From: Mantis religiosa
Lineage: Eukaryota; Arthropoda; Insecta; Mantodea; Mantidae
Length of the DNA: 64,000 nucleotides
Assembly: GCA_030765055.1 (NCBI GenBank)
Contig: CM060952.1
Span: 172,197,932-172,261,931 of the forward strand
Direction: 5' to 3'
The position numbers were made by a program, and so were the translations under genes. Below the pieces are notes generated by a model. The model did no database searches, was not told the origin of the DNA, and saw only the letters and a list, made by a program, of their open reading frames with translations. Positions 46,206 to 57,061 of this stretch are shown piece after piece; the stretch's first letter is position 1, and every line of letters begins with the position of its first letter.

Positions 46206-47259
46206 CGACGAGAGATTTGCCTCACGGCTTTATCATTTTGTTCATCCGCCATTTTTCAGCTTGTGCAGACGAAAATGAAAACAAAAGCGCATCGCAGTAC
46301 GTTCAGAAAATAATAAGACTCATCTATAGCCTTCTATAGCTGAGATATTTACAAGTTTCTTGGCGTTAACACAGGTTTGTCAACATTTTCAGAAAACAGG
46401 TTGGTGAAATGCAAGAAATTTAGTATTTGTGTTAGAACTGTGACAATTGTTATGTTATATTTGTTAACGTCGATTTTAACATCTGTTGGTGAAATCGGGC
46501 ATTAAAGGTTTGTTTATTCCAATGTTCCTAATGTACCTAAACTTAAATGTGTGTAGAAACCGTTTCTCAAATTAACAAAAGCAAATAATAGAATGATCTT
46601 TTCAAGTGTTCATAAAAGGAGGAAGATAAAGTTGTGTGGTAACATGTCATATTTAAACAATGAAGAAGCTAATGAAATTACTTATACCAGCACCTATGTC
46701 CTTTAACATGAAGGAATTAGGAAAACAAGCTGAAATTAATTACATGACTTGTATATTAGGTTCAATTGCTCTTTAAGGTTTCCGTTCTGCAACTTAACTT
46801 CTGAGAAACTGAGTCAAACATATGTAGAAAGTATGTAATACTTTCATAGACTGGATTTGAGGTAAGATATAATATATGAAGTTTAAATTTAGGATAATAC
46901 CAAGTGAATTAATTTTATGATGAAGATTTATGGAAGATTAGGTATCATAAAGGGTCATTTAATTACTGAAATTAATTACACGACTTGTATATTAGGTTCA
47001 ATTGCTTTTTAAGGTTTCCATTCTGCAACTTAACTTCTGAGAAACAGAGTCAATCACAGAATGTATGTAATATTTTCATAGATTGAATTTAAGATAAATA
47101 ATATACGAAGTTTATATTTAGGATCATACCAAGTACATTATTTATGTAATGAAGATTTATGGTAAATGAATCATATTATGGACAGTTTACTTAGAATATT
47201 AAGTATCATACATGGCCGTTTAAATACTGAAATTAATTACATTACATGTATATTGAGTT

Positions 47260-47959
47260 GTTGTCCATCCGGCTCATTACCTTTAAGACGAGCTGCAAAG
47301 AGCCGTATATATTTTACAGAAGTTATGTAAGAATTATAATTTCAAAATTTCCACAAATAAAACAAAAACAATGGCGTTTCGAGGTAAAGACACTGTTAGA
47401 ACCAAAATAGTAATTGATGATATTATCTTAGAGCAAGTTACGTGTTTTAAATATTTGGGAACATATGTCAGTTATAAATATGAAAATGATTTTAAAAATA
47501 AATTACCAATATTTCAACAAATATGCGGCATAATAAATAGAAGCCTAAAAATTAAAACCAGAAAAGAAACACGGATGAAATTTTATAAAGTAATGGTTGT
47601 GCCTGCTTTTCTTCTTGGTTCTGAAACATGGACATTAACAACAACAGACAAAAACAAGAAACAGGCTGCTGAAATGATATTTTTAAGAGCAGTAAAGGGA
47701 TGTACTCTTTTAGATAAAATCCCAAATGAAAAAATAAAAGAAGATTTAGAAATAAGTTCTTTAGAAGAAAAAATAATAAATGATAGAAATGAATGGAGAG
47801 AGCATATTGAGAGAATGCCGAGAGATAGGATCCCAAGAAGAGTTATAAACTATAAACCTAGAGGAAAGAGACATCCGGGAAGACCACGAAAACGATGGTC
47901 AGACATGTTTTAAGCCGGAACAGGCAGCATTGCCTAGCCCTTGGAGTGAAGAAGAAGAG
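47260..47959 (+). mobile_element. 5'-truncated LINE insertion with target duplication
   Basis: Target duplication GTATATTGAGTT at 47248-47259 and 47960-47971. The insert is 700 bp, 5'-truncated within the RT region, with a (GAAGAAGAAGAG) 3' end. It sits in the third satellite unit. Confidence 0.95.
47287..47913 (+). pseudogene. LINE ORF2 C-terminus, open but truncated
   Basis: The frame is open from the codon at 47287 after a TAA at 47284-47286; the ATG at 47371 is internal and not a real start. It reads DELQRAVYILQKLCKNYNFK (end of the RT palm), VTCFKYLGTYVS, KFYKVMVVPAFLLGSETWTL, AAEMIFLRAVKGCTLLDKI, and ends GRPRKRWSDMF. No stop or frameshift in about 208 codons indicates a recent copy. 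The same C-terminus, more damaged, is seen at 22015, 50997 and 52105. Confidence 0.9.
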
Positions 47960-48140
47960 GTATATTGAGTTCAATTGCAGTCTAACGTTTCCGTTCTGCA
48001 ACTTAAAGAACTTCTGAGCAACTGAGTCAAACATGGAAAGTGTGTAATACATTCATAAATTGGATTTAAGGCTCTGAAGGTTCAATTTAGAACCACACAA
48101 AGTGAAAATTATCTTTATAGTGAAAATGTGTTGTAAATAT

Positions 48141-49084
48141 ATCATATTTTACACTTTTACTCACAAAAGTTTGTAGCATTTTAAAGGATAAACTACTCTT
48201 GCACAAAAAACAAAAACAGTAAATTTCATTATCGGATCGGCATGTGCCCTTTATTCACTGGCTTTATTAGTTGTTTATGTGACAGTTCAGACTTGCTGAT
48301 AAATGCCAAACGAGCTTGTCTGTGTTTTAAAGCAGTGTGGAAGGAAAATGCTCTCACCTTTCAGCGGTCCTTTTCATACATCTGTCCCTTTATTGCGAAA
48401 GAGTTGCGCCTGCCAGCTGTAACAATGAGAATTAGAATAATAACGTCACGAATGATATATCAGTTGGAACTTGAGACGACAGATCCGAGCAGGAACATAT
48501 TTCCAATGTTACCTCAGCTCCACTGGAGGTCGAAAGTCGACCAAGCTGTAAACAATATGATGTTAATAGGACTGGCATTGTGGTGAGTTTGGGTGGACGG
48601 GAACAAATTAGTTAATGCTTATAAGTCACCTTTCCATGTCACTTAGAGAACCCTGGACATCAGCGCATGAAAAATATAGCTAAACCATTTCTCAAGTCAG
48701 TTACGTAATGTAGAAACGCAACCTGTGCAGGAGTTACCTCATCATCAGATGAAAGCTTTCTTCAAAATTAAATGAGAAAAATAAATTAAAAATCTGGGAA
48801 GGATATTCACAGCAATTTTGAGATGATATTATTTAGAATCAAAATTTTGAAGAAATTTCCCAGCATTTCTTTAAAAATCACTAGCATGCTTCATGACTCC
48901 ATCGGAAACACAGGCCAGAAGCCTGACCACACACTCACTCCATTTCTCTCCCTCTCCTCTCCTCTTCTCTTATGTGCAGATTCCGTCCCATTTTTTGAAA
49001 AACACATGTAAGGAATGTTATGAAAATTGAATGTATGAATGAATAAATTCCTGTATTTTCCTTAAGCGGAACATGGGGCCTTCT
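48141..49084. other. Nothing recognised
   Basis: A 114-codon plus frame (48242-48586) has no motif; the flanks are AT-rich. Confidence 0.35.
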
Positions 49085-49745
49085 GAACTTCACAATCTCG
49101 AGGCCTGTAGGCAACGGATATGTCCGTTAATCCGGAGAAAAGCCACGCTGTTCTATTTACCAAGCGCCACACCCACGCAGACTGCCCACATTTCCATTTC
49201 AGAGGTCGAAGGATAGAATGGGTACCCTCTATCAAATACCTGGGAGTTGAGTTAGACAGGGGTCTGACTTCGCCGACACATCAGGGAACTCTCGGCGAGG
49301 GTTCAGGGAGCTATTGCTTCCCTGTATCCTATGCTGGGTTCTCGATCGATGCCAGTCCGCGTAAAGCTATACCTCTTTCGAGCTCTCATAGATGCTATAT
49401 GCCTGCGAGGTCTGGGGCATGGCCGCAGATTTCTGGCTGGCATATCTTCAACGCGCTCAGAATAGAGGACTGAGGTCCATCTACACAGTAGGCCGATTCT
49501 TCCCAGTAAGGTTCCTCCATGAAGCCTCGGTCTTCCATACGTGGAAGATGAAATTAGACGCCGGGCTACAAAATTATACGAACATTTACCTTTGCACAGA
49601 AGTGCCCTGGTTAAGTCTCTTGGTGATTATGATCCAACCAGACGTCGTCGCCGACTATTCCGGGTCCCCCGCATGGCTTGCGGGCATCCGAGGTAACCAC
49701 GGAGCAATTACAGCAGCAGCAAAAGCTGAGCTCCCATAATCTACC
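49085..49745 (+). mobile_element. Jockey-like LINE fragment with frameshifts
   Basis: Plus-strand text reads ISVNPEKSHAVLFTKRHTHA, RIEWVPSIKYLGVELDRGLT (RT region after the YADD box), then after frameshifts YACEVWGMAADFWLAYLQRA and QNRGLRSIYTVGRF. Compare the KYLGV...HI...PxLxYACxxWG...LQRxQNRxLR motif of Jockey. The rest to about 49745 is degraded. Confidence 0.85.
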
Positions 49746-50039
49746 AAGAGTTGTTGGTCTCAAAATTATACAAAATCAATTCAAAATTAAACTAAATCCT
49801 TCAACGCCAGGGTGCTAAAGGAAAGCATTCTATCCTTCTTAGAGGAGTACTAAACTACCTCGAAATCAATCCATCATCCTCAAACAAAAACAGCAATCCT
49901 AAACCATCCCGAAAAGAAAATCCTTTCTGTGGTTAAACCCTATCATGGGTGGGCACACAGCAACAATCTTCGGGCTAACACAGCCTGCCAGTACCTGCGA
50001 TGCGATGAGAGGCAACGGATTGAGGATCAGATGTTTCCT

Positions 50040-50285
50040 GATCAGAGAGACTCTGGGATTAGTGATCAGCCCCACGCCGGAAATGAAAGTTCGAGAGATA
50101 AGGTGATAGGAAAGATGATGATGGAGTAGTCGGTGGAATGCAGGCGGGAAAACTGGAGGACCTGGAGAAAACCCTCCCCAGCGCCATGTTAAACACCACA
50201 AATCTCAATGAGAGGTCGCCTAGGATCGAACGCGGGCCGCCTTGGTGAGAGCCAAGCGGTCTAATCACTCAACCATGACGCGGTC
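50040..50285 (-). mobile_element. SINE family B copy
   Basis: Head on the right: GACCGCGTCATGGTTGAGTG on the minus strand, then a B box with GCGTTCGATCCTAGGCGACC, and the body with TTTAACATGGCGCTGGGGAG. The 3' part matches 4262-4600. Confidence 0.8.
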
Positions 50286-50286
50286 T

Positions 50287-50980
50287 TTATGAAAATTAAT
50301 ATATTCAAAATATATTACACATATAAGTTGCAAATTCTGTAAATGTCCTATGAAATTGTTTACATTCTTATTGAATTTCATATAAATGGAAATTCCGATA
50401 AGATACACAATTATTTCCTGTAGAAAAAATAAGACAGAAGACACGGTTTACATCAAACAATACTCGTATATCCAAAATATCCCATCTGGCTCGCCTAAGT
50501 CTTCCCTTATTTTAGTTAGTACGCTCCGAATCGCATTATTGTGTTGGCGGTTTTCTTTCTTTTGAGCTCATATAGACTGTGTAACATCAAGACCAATACC
50601 AAAATAATATAGACCTTAAATGAATGACTGTTTTTTTTTTCTTAGCCTCTTGTTAATTCCTATGTACTGTATTAATCTTCTGTTTGAATAATTTGTACAA
50701 TAGCTGTGAAACTATCAAAGAAAGGAGGTTTGTGCCTGTAATGTTGCTGTAGTGCAATATTAATATTTCTTTAAATCCATAAAAGATTAAAAATATCACT
50801 GCCAATAGCATATTGCAAATAAATATAGTAGAGGCTTCTAGTAACAAGGTTCACATTTGATCAAAATTGCTGAAAACTGAAATAGTTTCTTTCAGGTTTT
50901 GTTGTTTTGACACCACAATTATTGCTCTTAGCCATTCCTGTTTCTTTAAACGTGATGGACGGTTTTGACCTTAAAATATT
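50287..50980. other. AT-rich, nothing recognised
   Basis: No feature beyond a T-run at 50629-50640. Confidence 0.4.
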
Positions 50981-50996
50981 AAGAAATTAAATTTGC

Positions 50997-51779
50997 TAGT
51001 AATAATAATAATTTACAATTAGCGCTAAATGAATGGAAAGAAGAATAAACTAGAAATGGTTTAGAATTAAACATACCCAAAAGTAAAACCATGTATATAG
51101 GAAGGAAAGAAAAAGAAGTTAAAATTAAATGTAATGATGAAATCTTAGAACAGGTAGACAGTATGAGTACCTGGGTACAATTATAAATAAAGATGTGAAA
51201 AATAGAGCAGGAAATTTTAAACAGAATAAGAAAGGCCAATTCGGTCTACTATCAGATTAATAATACTATTGTGGGAAAAAAGGAAATAACAAAAGATACA
51301 AAAATTATAGTGTTTAAAACAATAATATTACCAATTCTATTATATGGAGCAGAGAGCTGCACTCTCCTACAGAAACAAGAAAGTAAAATAACATCTATGG
51401 AAATGAGATATTTAAGACGAGCTGTGGGGAAGGCAAATAGAGATATGATTAGAAATGTAACAATAAGGGAAGAGTTGGGTACACACTCCGTTGAAGAAAT
51501 ATTCAAAAAAGACAACTTAAATGGTATGGAGATGTACTCCGCATGTCAGAAGAAAGAAAACCCAAACAATATTTAGAAGCAAGACCAGAAGGTAAAAGAA
51601 TTAGGGGAAGGCCACGCATGTTGTATCAGGAATACATTGAGAAGTTGGGGAAGGATAGAGGGAAAACCATGACAGAAATGAAGAGAATGATAATGGACCG
51701 AGAAAAGTGAAGGAAATGGGTAGAAGAGGCTTGTACTCCACGCTTAACAGCACAAAAGAGTTACAGAAAGAAGAAGTAG
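50997..51779 (+). mobile_element. 5'-truncated LINE with a 16-bp target duplication
   Basis: Target duplication AAGAAATTAAATTTGC at 50981-50996 and 51780-51795. The plus strand reads an end-of-RT region (SKTMYIGRKEKEVKIKCNDE), then IVFKTIILPILLYGAESCTL, SMEMRYLRRAVGKANRDMIR, a frameshift, then a GRPRMLYQEYIEKLGKDRGK-like end. The tail is GAAGAAGTAG. It is related to, but clearly diverged from, the LINE at 47260. Confidence 0.93.
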
Positions 51780-52104
51780 AAGAAATTAAATTTGCAAGTT
51801 TAGTTTTGAACAACAAAATGAAATAAAATATACTGCAAAACATTAGAGCATAATTTCTTCACATAATATTGTACATCACTACACTTTAATATTTTTAAGA
51901 CACATTTATTTAATGTCGCCTAACAACAACGGTATTATAGCGACAATTGTTTAGATGGTGCAATATTTTCTATAGTTGGTCGGTACAATTAACATTTTAG
52001 GAACTATTAGGTTAGGGCACAGTATAAACTTATAAGTTCACATATGTTATGTATTCATAAACACCTGAATAATCGGTATTGCACAGAACTGTGGTCATAG
52101 TTGT

Positions 52105-52722
52105 CTTCTTCTTCTTCTTCTTCACTTCATGGCATAGGCAATCAAGTGCCTGTTCCGCCTTGGAAGTCCTCCAGCCATCGTTTCCTGGGTCTGTCCACCG
52201 ATCTCCTACCTTTAGGATGATATTGTAACATTTGTTTTGTAAGTCTATTATCTGGCATTCTTTCAACATGTTCCTTCCACTCTTGTTTGAGATCTTTTAA
52301 CCTATCATTCATACTAAAAATGTCCAGCTCTTCTCTTATATTTTCATTTCTTGTCAAGTCCCTCTTCGTGCATCCTTTCACACTTCTCAAGAATTTCATT
52401 TCTGAAGCCTGTATTTTACTCTGTTGCTTTTTAGTTAACGTCCAAGTCTCACTTCCGTTTGTCAGTACAGGTACAGCCATAACTTTGTAGAACTTTAATT
52501 TTGTTTCTTTACGTATTTTGTTTCTAAATGTTCTATTTATTGTTTCACACACTTTCTGAAATTTGCATATTTTATTGTAGACATCATATTCCTTGTCATA
52601 ACTAACATCAGTTCCCAAGTAGTTAATGGCTTACCTGTTCAACGCAACGATTATTTATAACTATTTTTGTTCTAATTGATTCTTTCCCAATGAATGCCAT
52701 TACCTTGATTTTATAAAAGAAA
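52105..52722 (-). mobile_element. 5'-truncated LINE with a 13-bp target duplication
   Basis: Target duplication TGGTCATAGTTGT at 52092-52104 and 52723-52735. On the minus strand a long open frame (52618-52142) reads KFYKVMAVPVLTNGSETWTL, ASEMKFLRSVKGCTKRDLTR, EEWKEHVERMPDNRL-type text and RPRKRWLEDFQGGTGT. The 3' tail is (GAA)n, seen as (CTT)n at 52105-52124. The upstream MAFIGKESIRTKIVINNRC frame carries one stop. Confidence 0.95.
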
Positions 52723-52744
52723 TGGTCATAGTTGTATGGAATGT

Positions 52745-53290
52745 ATTACTTATTATAGTTTTCACTTCACATAATACACATAGACCAGGTAATGGTGAAT
52801 AGATTTTTATATTGATGAAGTTAATTTAGCCTTGTAGAAATAAATACAATGATTGTAGACTCTTTGGTTCATCTAGTCGAGCATGAAGAATTTTATGAAG
52901 AGTCATATAGGCTGAGAACGGGTACATTCGCTTATAATATGATTTACTGACAGTGGTTGTTTGCATGTTTCACAGTGTGGAGACATCTCTCTGGAAAATA
53001 GTTAAATTATTTGTAAGCTTTGTATGGCCAATTCTAAGCCTGGAGAGTAACAATTTTGTTGTTTTTAACTTGTATGTTCATAAAGACAAAGGGTAGGAGG
53101 TATGTTTAGTTTCACTTGTCGGAGTTTACTATGTACAACCAATGATGTTTCCAGTCTTAAATGATTTTCATTGTGATATGGCTTATAACCTTGGAGGGTA
53201 TACGGATGGTAGTTTTTCTGCTTCTTTAGCAGCTTCATCAGCCTTTTCATTTCAACACTATTTATTTGTTTTCTAGAATAATTTTACCGT
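52745..53290 (-). mobile_element. Jockey-like LINE fragment: RNase H end and C-terminus
   Basis: Minus-strand text in shifting frames gives NEKADEAAKEAEKLP-like residues (RNase H end), then SRLRIGHTKLTNNLTIFQRD, which matches the TRLRIGHTxLTHxxLL...C..C signature that ends Jockey-type ORF2, then a degraded remainder with a stop where the first Cys is expected. Old copy. Confidence 0.75.
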
Positions 53291-54009
53291 ACAAATGTTG
53301 GATATATTTAATTAATTATCAAGTTATTGGAGGAAAAATCCTGGACGGACAATAAAACACTAGAAGTATCTGAGTAACTCACATATTTTGGGTGCATTGC
53401 ATGTTGTATCACTTCAAGTACTTTAATTGCATGTAATTCACTAGGGAATATTGTGTAGAATCCTGGTAGTTTATATCATATTTAATAGTATTGTATTTAA
53501 TATTTTCATTATAAATGTAAGAGAATGTAATGCAATTTTAGAATACAAAAATGGACCATAGTACGAGGACCTTCAAGAGTGAAAATGACGTTGAATTTGA
53601 TTTTATAACGTGCAGGAAAGAAAACTAAGGTGGTGGTTCCTATAAATCTAAACTAACCTTTGAAAAATTAGTTGTAAAAGTATTAGTTCAGCTGCTGTTT
53701 TTAAATTAAACCTTTTGAATTTCTTATGATATATAAAAATATGTTATCATATACGAAAATATATAAATGTAGCTTCAGAATGCCAATTTCCTGAGATATA
53801 TTTATTGGTAGTTAAGTGCCTTAGATGAATGAATTTTTAATAGTCACTTTTGGTTACAATTACATATTACACATATTACAATTTTCTTTAGATATGGAGT
53901 ATTTTAATTTATCTTAGGGTCCCATACAGCCAAACACCGTGGTTATATTGTGTATGGATTTATCTTAGATATATAACAAACATGTTTAGTACACGCACAA
54001 TAATTTTAA
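53291..54009. other. AT-rich, nothing recognised
   Basis: No coding or repeat signal. Confidence 0.4.
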
Positions 54010-54145
54010 TACAAGGGGCGTCCAGAAAGTAAGTTCTGTTTCAATTTATCTCCACTGCAGCGCTGCGATCACGCTGTATCAAGAAGAAACGTGCGCCATT
54101 GTGAGATTGCTGTCAGCCACGTACGCTTTGTTGTGCTTGTTTACA

Positions 54146-55576
54146 ATGTCGGTGTTGATTGAAAATCCCGCCGCTTGTGAAATCAGGTCTGTGTTTCGTT
54201 TTCTGAATGCTAGGAAAGTGAACCCACTTGAAATTTATCGGCAAATTTGCGATGTTTACGGATAAAATGCGATGAGTGATACAATGGTGAGAAGATGGGT
54301 CCGACAGTTCAATGACGGACGTAGTGAAGTGCACGATGAAGAACGAAGTGGGCGTCCATCTTAGGTTACAGAAGAATTGTTTCACGCGATTGATGACAAG
54401 ATCCAGGAAAACAGCAAGTTTACAATTAGTGCTCTCGCTATGGAATGTCCCCAAATCTCACGATCACTAGCTCATGAAATTGTTATCGAAAAACTGAAAT
54501 TTCGAAAACTTTGCTCACGTTGGGTGCCAAAGATTTTTACTGAGCAACTCAAAACAAAACGGATGAGTAGCGCAATTTAGTTTTTGACCCGTTATGGTGA
54601 AGGCGGCGAAGAATTTCTGACACAGATAGTCACAGGAGATGATTTCTTACGACATCCCTGAAAGTAAGCGTCAATCAATGGAATGGAGGCACACCTCATC
54701 CCCAGCAAAGGTTAAGACGAAATAAATCTTGACACCTCGAAAAATGATGTGCACAGTGTTCTGGGACACGTTAACTGCAGAGGTTCTACTCCAATTAGCC
54801 CCGGACCCGTAGGTCCAAAGACCGTGGTCTCCTTCAACCAGGGAGTTACCGAGCTGTCCCAAAAGGGCGCCCGGCGCCTCCGTGGGGCTTTCCATAGGGT
54901 AAGACCTAGAGACTAACAAGCCCCCCCCCCCATCTGGTCCTGTGGACTTAAGATGGGATGCAAGTGGATACGCCACTTACGCGTGCCAACTCCAAAATGG
55001 GAAGGCTACCGATATGACCTCGGTGGGGCCGCCTGGTGATCTAGCACACTTTCTACTAGCTATGCTGGCTAGTACGCGGGGATATTAATGGCTTCCCTCA
55101 ACCCCGTCCGGAGACGTACCCGATCTCCCACGGGTATCGGGGGCATCTTACTCATTGATTTCTTACCGCGTGGTCAAACAATGAAAGCAGATGTTTATTG
55201 CGAGGCACTTAGGAAAATGCGCCGCGCAATACAGAATAAGCGCCGAGGAATGCTGTCAAAAAGTGTTGTGTTTCTTCACGACAACGCATGACCACACACT
55301 GCAAATGCTACGAAAAATATCCTACAGGGATTTGGCTGGGACGTATTTGACCACCCCCCGTACAGCCCTGATCTCGCTCCTAACGACTTTCATCTGTTTT
55401 TGCATCTCAAATCTTTCCTTGGCGGTCAACACTTCAACAATGACGAAGACCTGAAAGAACATGTTTCCAACTGGTTGAAGACACACGCGGCAGACTTCTA
55501 TGAAGAAGGTATACAAAAACTTGTGCCTCGCTATGAAAAATTCCTGCAAAATTTCTGCAGTTATGTGGAAAGGTAG
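54146..55576 (+). pseudogene. Mariner transposase, split and with stops
   Basis: The start is the ATG at 54146 (MSVLIENPAACEIRSVFRFL). The HTH half continues with NPLEIYRQICDVYG (stop), then MVRRWVRQFNDGRSEVHDEE and the linker GRPS (stop). The WVPK motif stands in SRWVPKIFTEQLKTKR, followed by a stop (I*FLTRYG) and TQIVTGDD (first Asp). After the GC-rich insert the second half is open: ILLIDFLPRGQTMKADVYCE, VVFLHDNA (stop) PHTANAT, then PPYSPDLAPNDFHLF and YVER at the end. The three acidic positions of D,D34D are still visible, but at least three stops are present. Confidence 0.92.
54769..55133. mobile_element. GC-rich insertion in the mariner, unclassified
   Basis: Transposase coding text breaks after WDT and resumes at GILLIDF; the 365 bp between are GC-rich with C and G runs (for example an 11-12 bp C-run near 54922). 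No clear target duplication and no coding match. GC content and text like CCGGACCCGTAGGTCC resemble LINE 5' regions, but this is a guess. Confidence 0.6.
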
Positions 55577-55957
55577 TTTAAGATTTGCAAAATTTTGTGC
55601 AATAAATATTTTTTCTGTATCTGTGCACAATTTAATTTTATTACCAAACAGAACTTACTTTCTAAACGTACCTCGTATATAGAGAAATTTTACAATTGAA
55701 AAATTTAGTTGTATTCCGGAATGGAGCTGATGGTTTTTGACGTAAATCCTTCCAGCATCTGCGTCAGTAAATCAGCACTATTAGTTTTGCATAACAATTA
55801 AACAGACTGCAATGAGTAACAGCATGGTTAATTCATTTGCTTTAATACATATTAATATTGAATTAGATTCAGTACAGATAACGCGGCTATATATCCTTAA
55901 CCAGTGTTGTCCAAAGAATGATAACGAAGTACTAAGACAGAAAACAAATCATTGGCA

Positions 55958-56227
55958 TTTAAGTTAATTGATGAAAATTAATCATTTCTTCACACTAGCC
56001 GTACGCAGGCTAGGCTAATGGATTGATAGGGTCGACATGAAAAGTTCAAGGACACGGCTAGGATTTAAACCACGGTTCTACTGGTTTCCGTCCAGTCCTC
56101 TTATCTATTGAGCTACCATGGCCAATTTGCCGCTAGGACATTAAATAGTAAGAGCGACTGGACGGAAACCAGTAGATCCGTGGTTCAAATCCCGGACGTG
56201 GCATTGAATTTTTCATGTCGACTATAT
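55958..56227. mobile_element. Family C foldback insertion
   Basis: Target duplication CAAATCATTGGCA at 55945-55957 and 56228-56240. A minus half (55958-56147: tail, tRNA-like module, start of leader) meets a plus half (56148-56227) that begins inside the tRNA-like module (GTAAGAGCGACTGGACGG) and ends at the short tail point GTCGACTATAT. Confidence 0.92.
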
Positions 56228-56240
56228 CAAATCATTGGCA

Positions 56241-57047
56241 GTTTATACTTGTTTTGCACCCAAATTACTGGACGCTTTAAGGATTCAGCGATTTTATAGC
56301 CGGTGTCTGCAGTGCTTACCGACGCCATGTATACATTTATAGCAGTAATAAAATTCAAACAATAAATAAATAAACATTATTTGCAAGCTATTGCAAATCT
56401 CAAATTGAAAACAAAACTAATATCTGGATTTAAAGGAAACTCAAACATTTCTTTTTATCAATATTTTGCAGCTGGAAGGATTTGGATGCGCACAGGAATA
56501 TACAATTTGACCATGGTACTCAATTCCACAAAACAGTAACATTCAAGTAATTTGATGAACTTCAGGAGAGTTTAAAAGAGCCGTATGATCTGTCGCCATT
56601 AAACAGGAAATTCTGAACATTAATTTTCACATAAAACATCATCAAAAGAAAGCAAAGGTAATGTTCAACAAAAACAAATACGCCACCTTGTGGAAAGGAG
56701 GAGCAGTTTACGATTCCCCGTCGGCATGTTCACTGACCAGCGTCTTCAGGTCCAGGGGCAAGAACATTAGCCATTTGCCCTCCGGAGGAGATTATATCAT
56801 TTTCCTTGGTCACGACCTAAGCAGACGAATACGAGTATGAATGCTTCTTCTCGCGCGATGTTTACTTTGCTATTCTACCGTTATCTGTATCGCATCCTTC
56901 CTTAATATTCAGCGTGTAGAGATTACTAAAATTGTGAAAGTGAACACCAGTGGAAAGAGTAATCAAACCAAACTAGAGATGGGGTACGCTGAACATTGAG
57001 ATTAGAACATGGCAATGTTTAAATTACAGTAATAAAGATATAAGCAT
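56241..57047. other. Nothing recognised
   Basis: Unique-looking sequence; a GC-richer patch at 56690-56830 has no motif. Confidence 0.35.
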
Positions 57048-57061
57048 AAACTAATATAATA

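Larger units (their letters stand above)
45353..46501. mobile_element. PIF/Harbinger element, internally deleted
   Basis: TTA duplications at 45350-45352 and 46502-46504. The terminal inverted repeats agree at about 27 of 29 bases: left TGCCCAATTTCACCAACAGA, right (minus) TGCCCGATTTCACCAACAGA. At 1.15 kb it is far shorter than complete Harbingers (about 3-5 kb). It holds remnants of the two usual genes in convergent order: transposase N-terminus on the plus strand and a Myb/SANT-like protein on the minus strand. Confidence 0.88.
46731..48140. repeat. Tandem satellite, three units, third split by a LINE
   Basis: Units begin TGAAATTAATTAC at 46731, 46967 and 47228 (spacing 236 and 261 bp). Shared landmarks include TTCTGCAACTTAACTTCTGA and ATACCAAGT. 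The first unit lacks about 25 bp near its end. Unit three resumes after the LINE insertion at 47972. Confidence 0.85.
54010..55677 (+). mobile_element. Mariner transposon, interrupted
   Basis: The terminal inverted repeats share AGAAAGTAAGTTCTGTTT: left from ACAAGGGGCGTCC at 54011, right (minus) from ACGAGGTACGTTT at about 55677. TA lies at both edges. A GC-rich insert of about 365 bp (54769-55133) splits the gene; without it the length is about 1.3 kb. Confidence 0.92.

Noticed and set aside
48242..48586. 114-codon plus-strand open frame
   Set aside because: No motif, no neighbouring signal, and flanks are repeats or AT-rich DNA.
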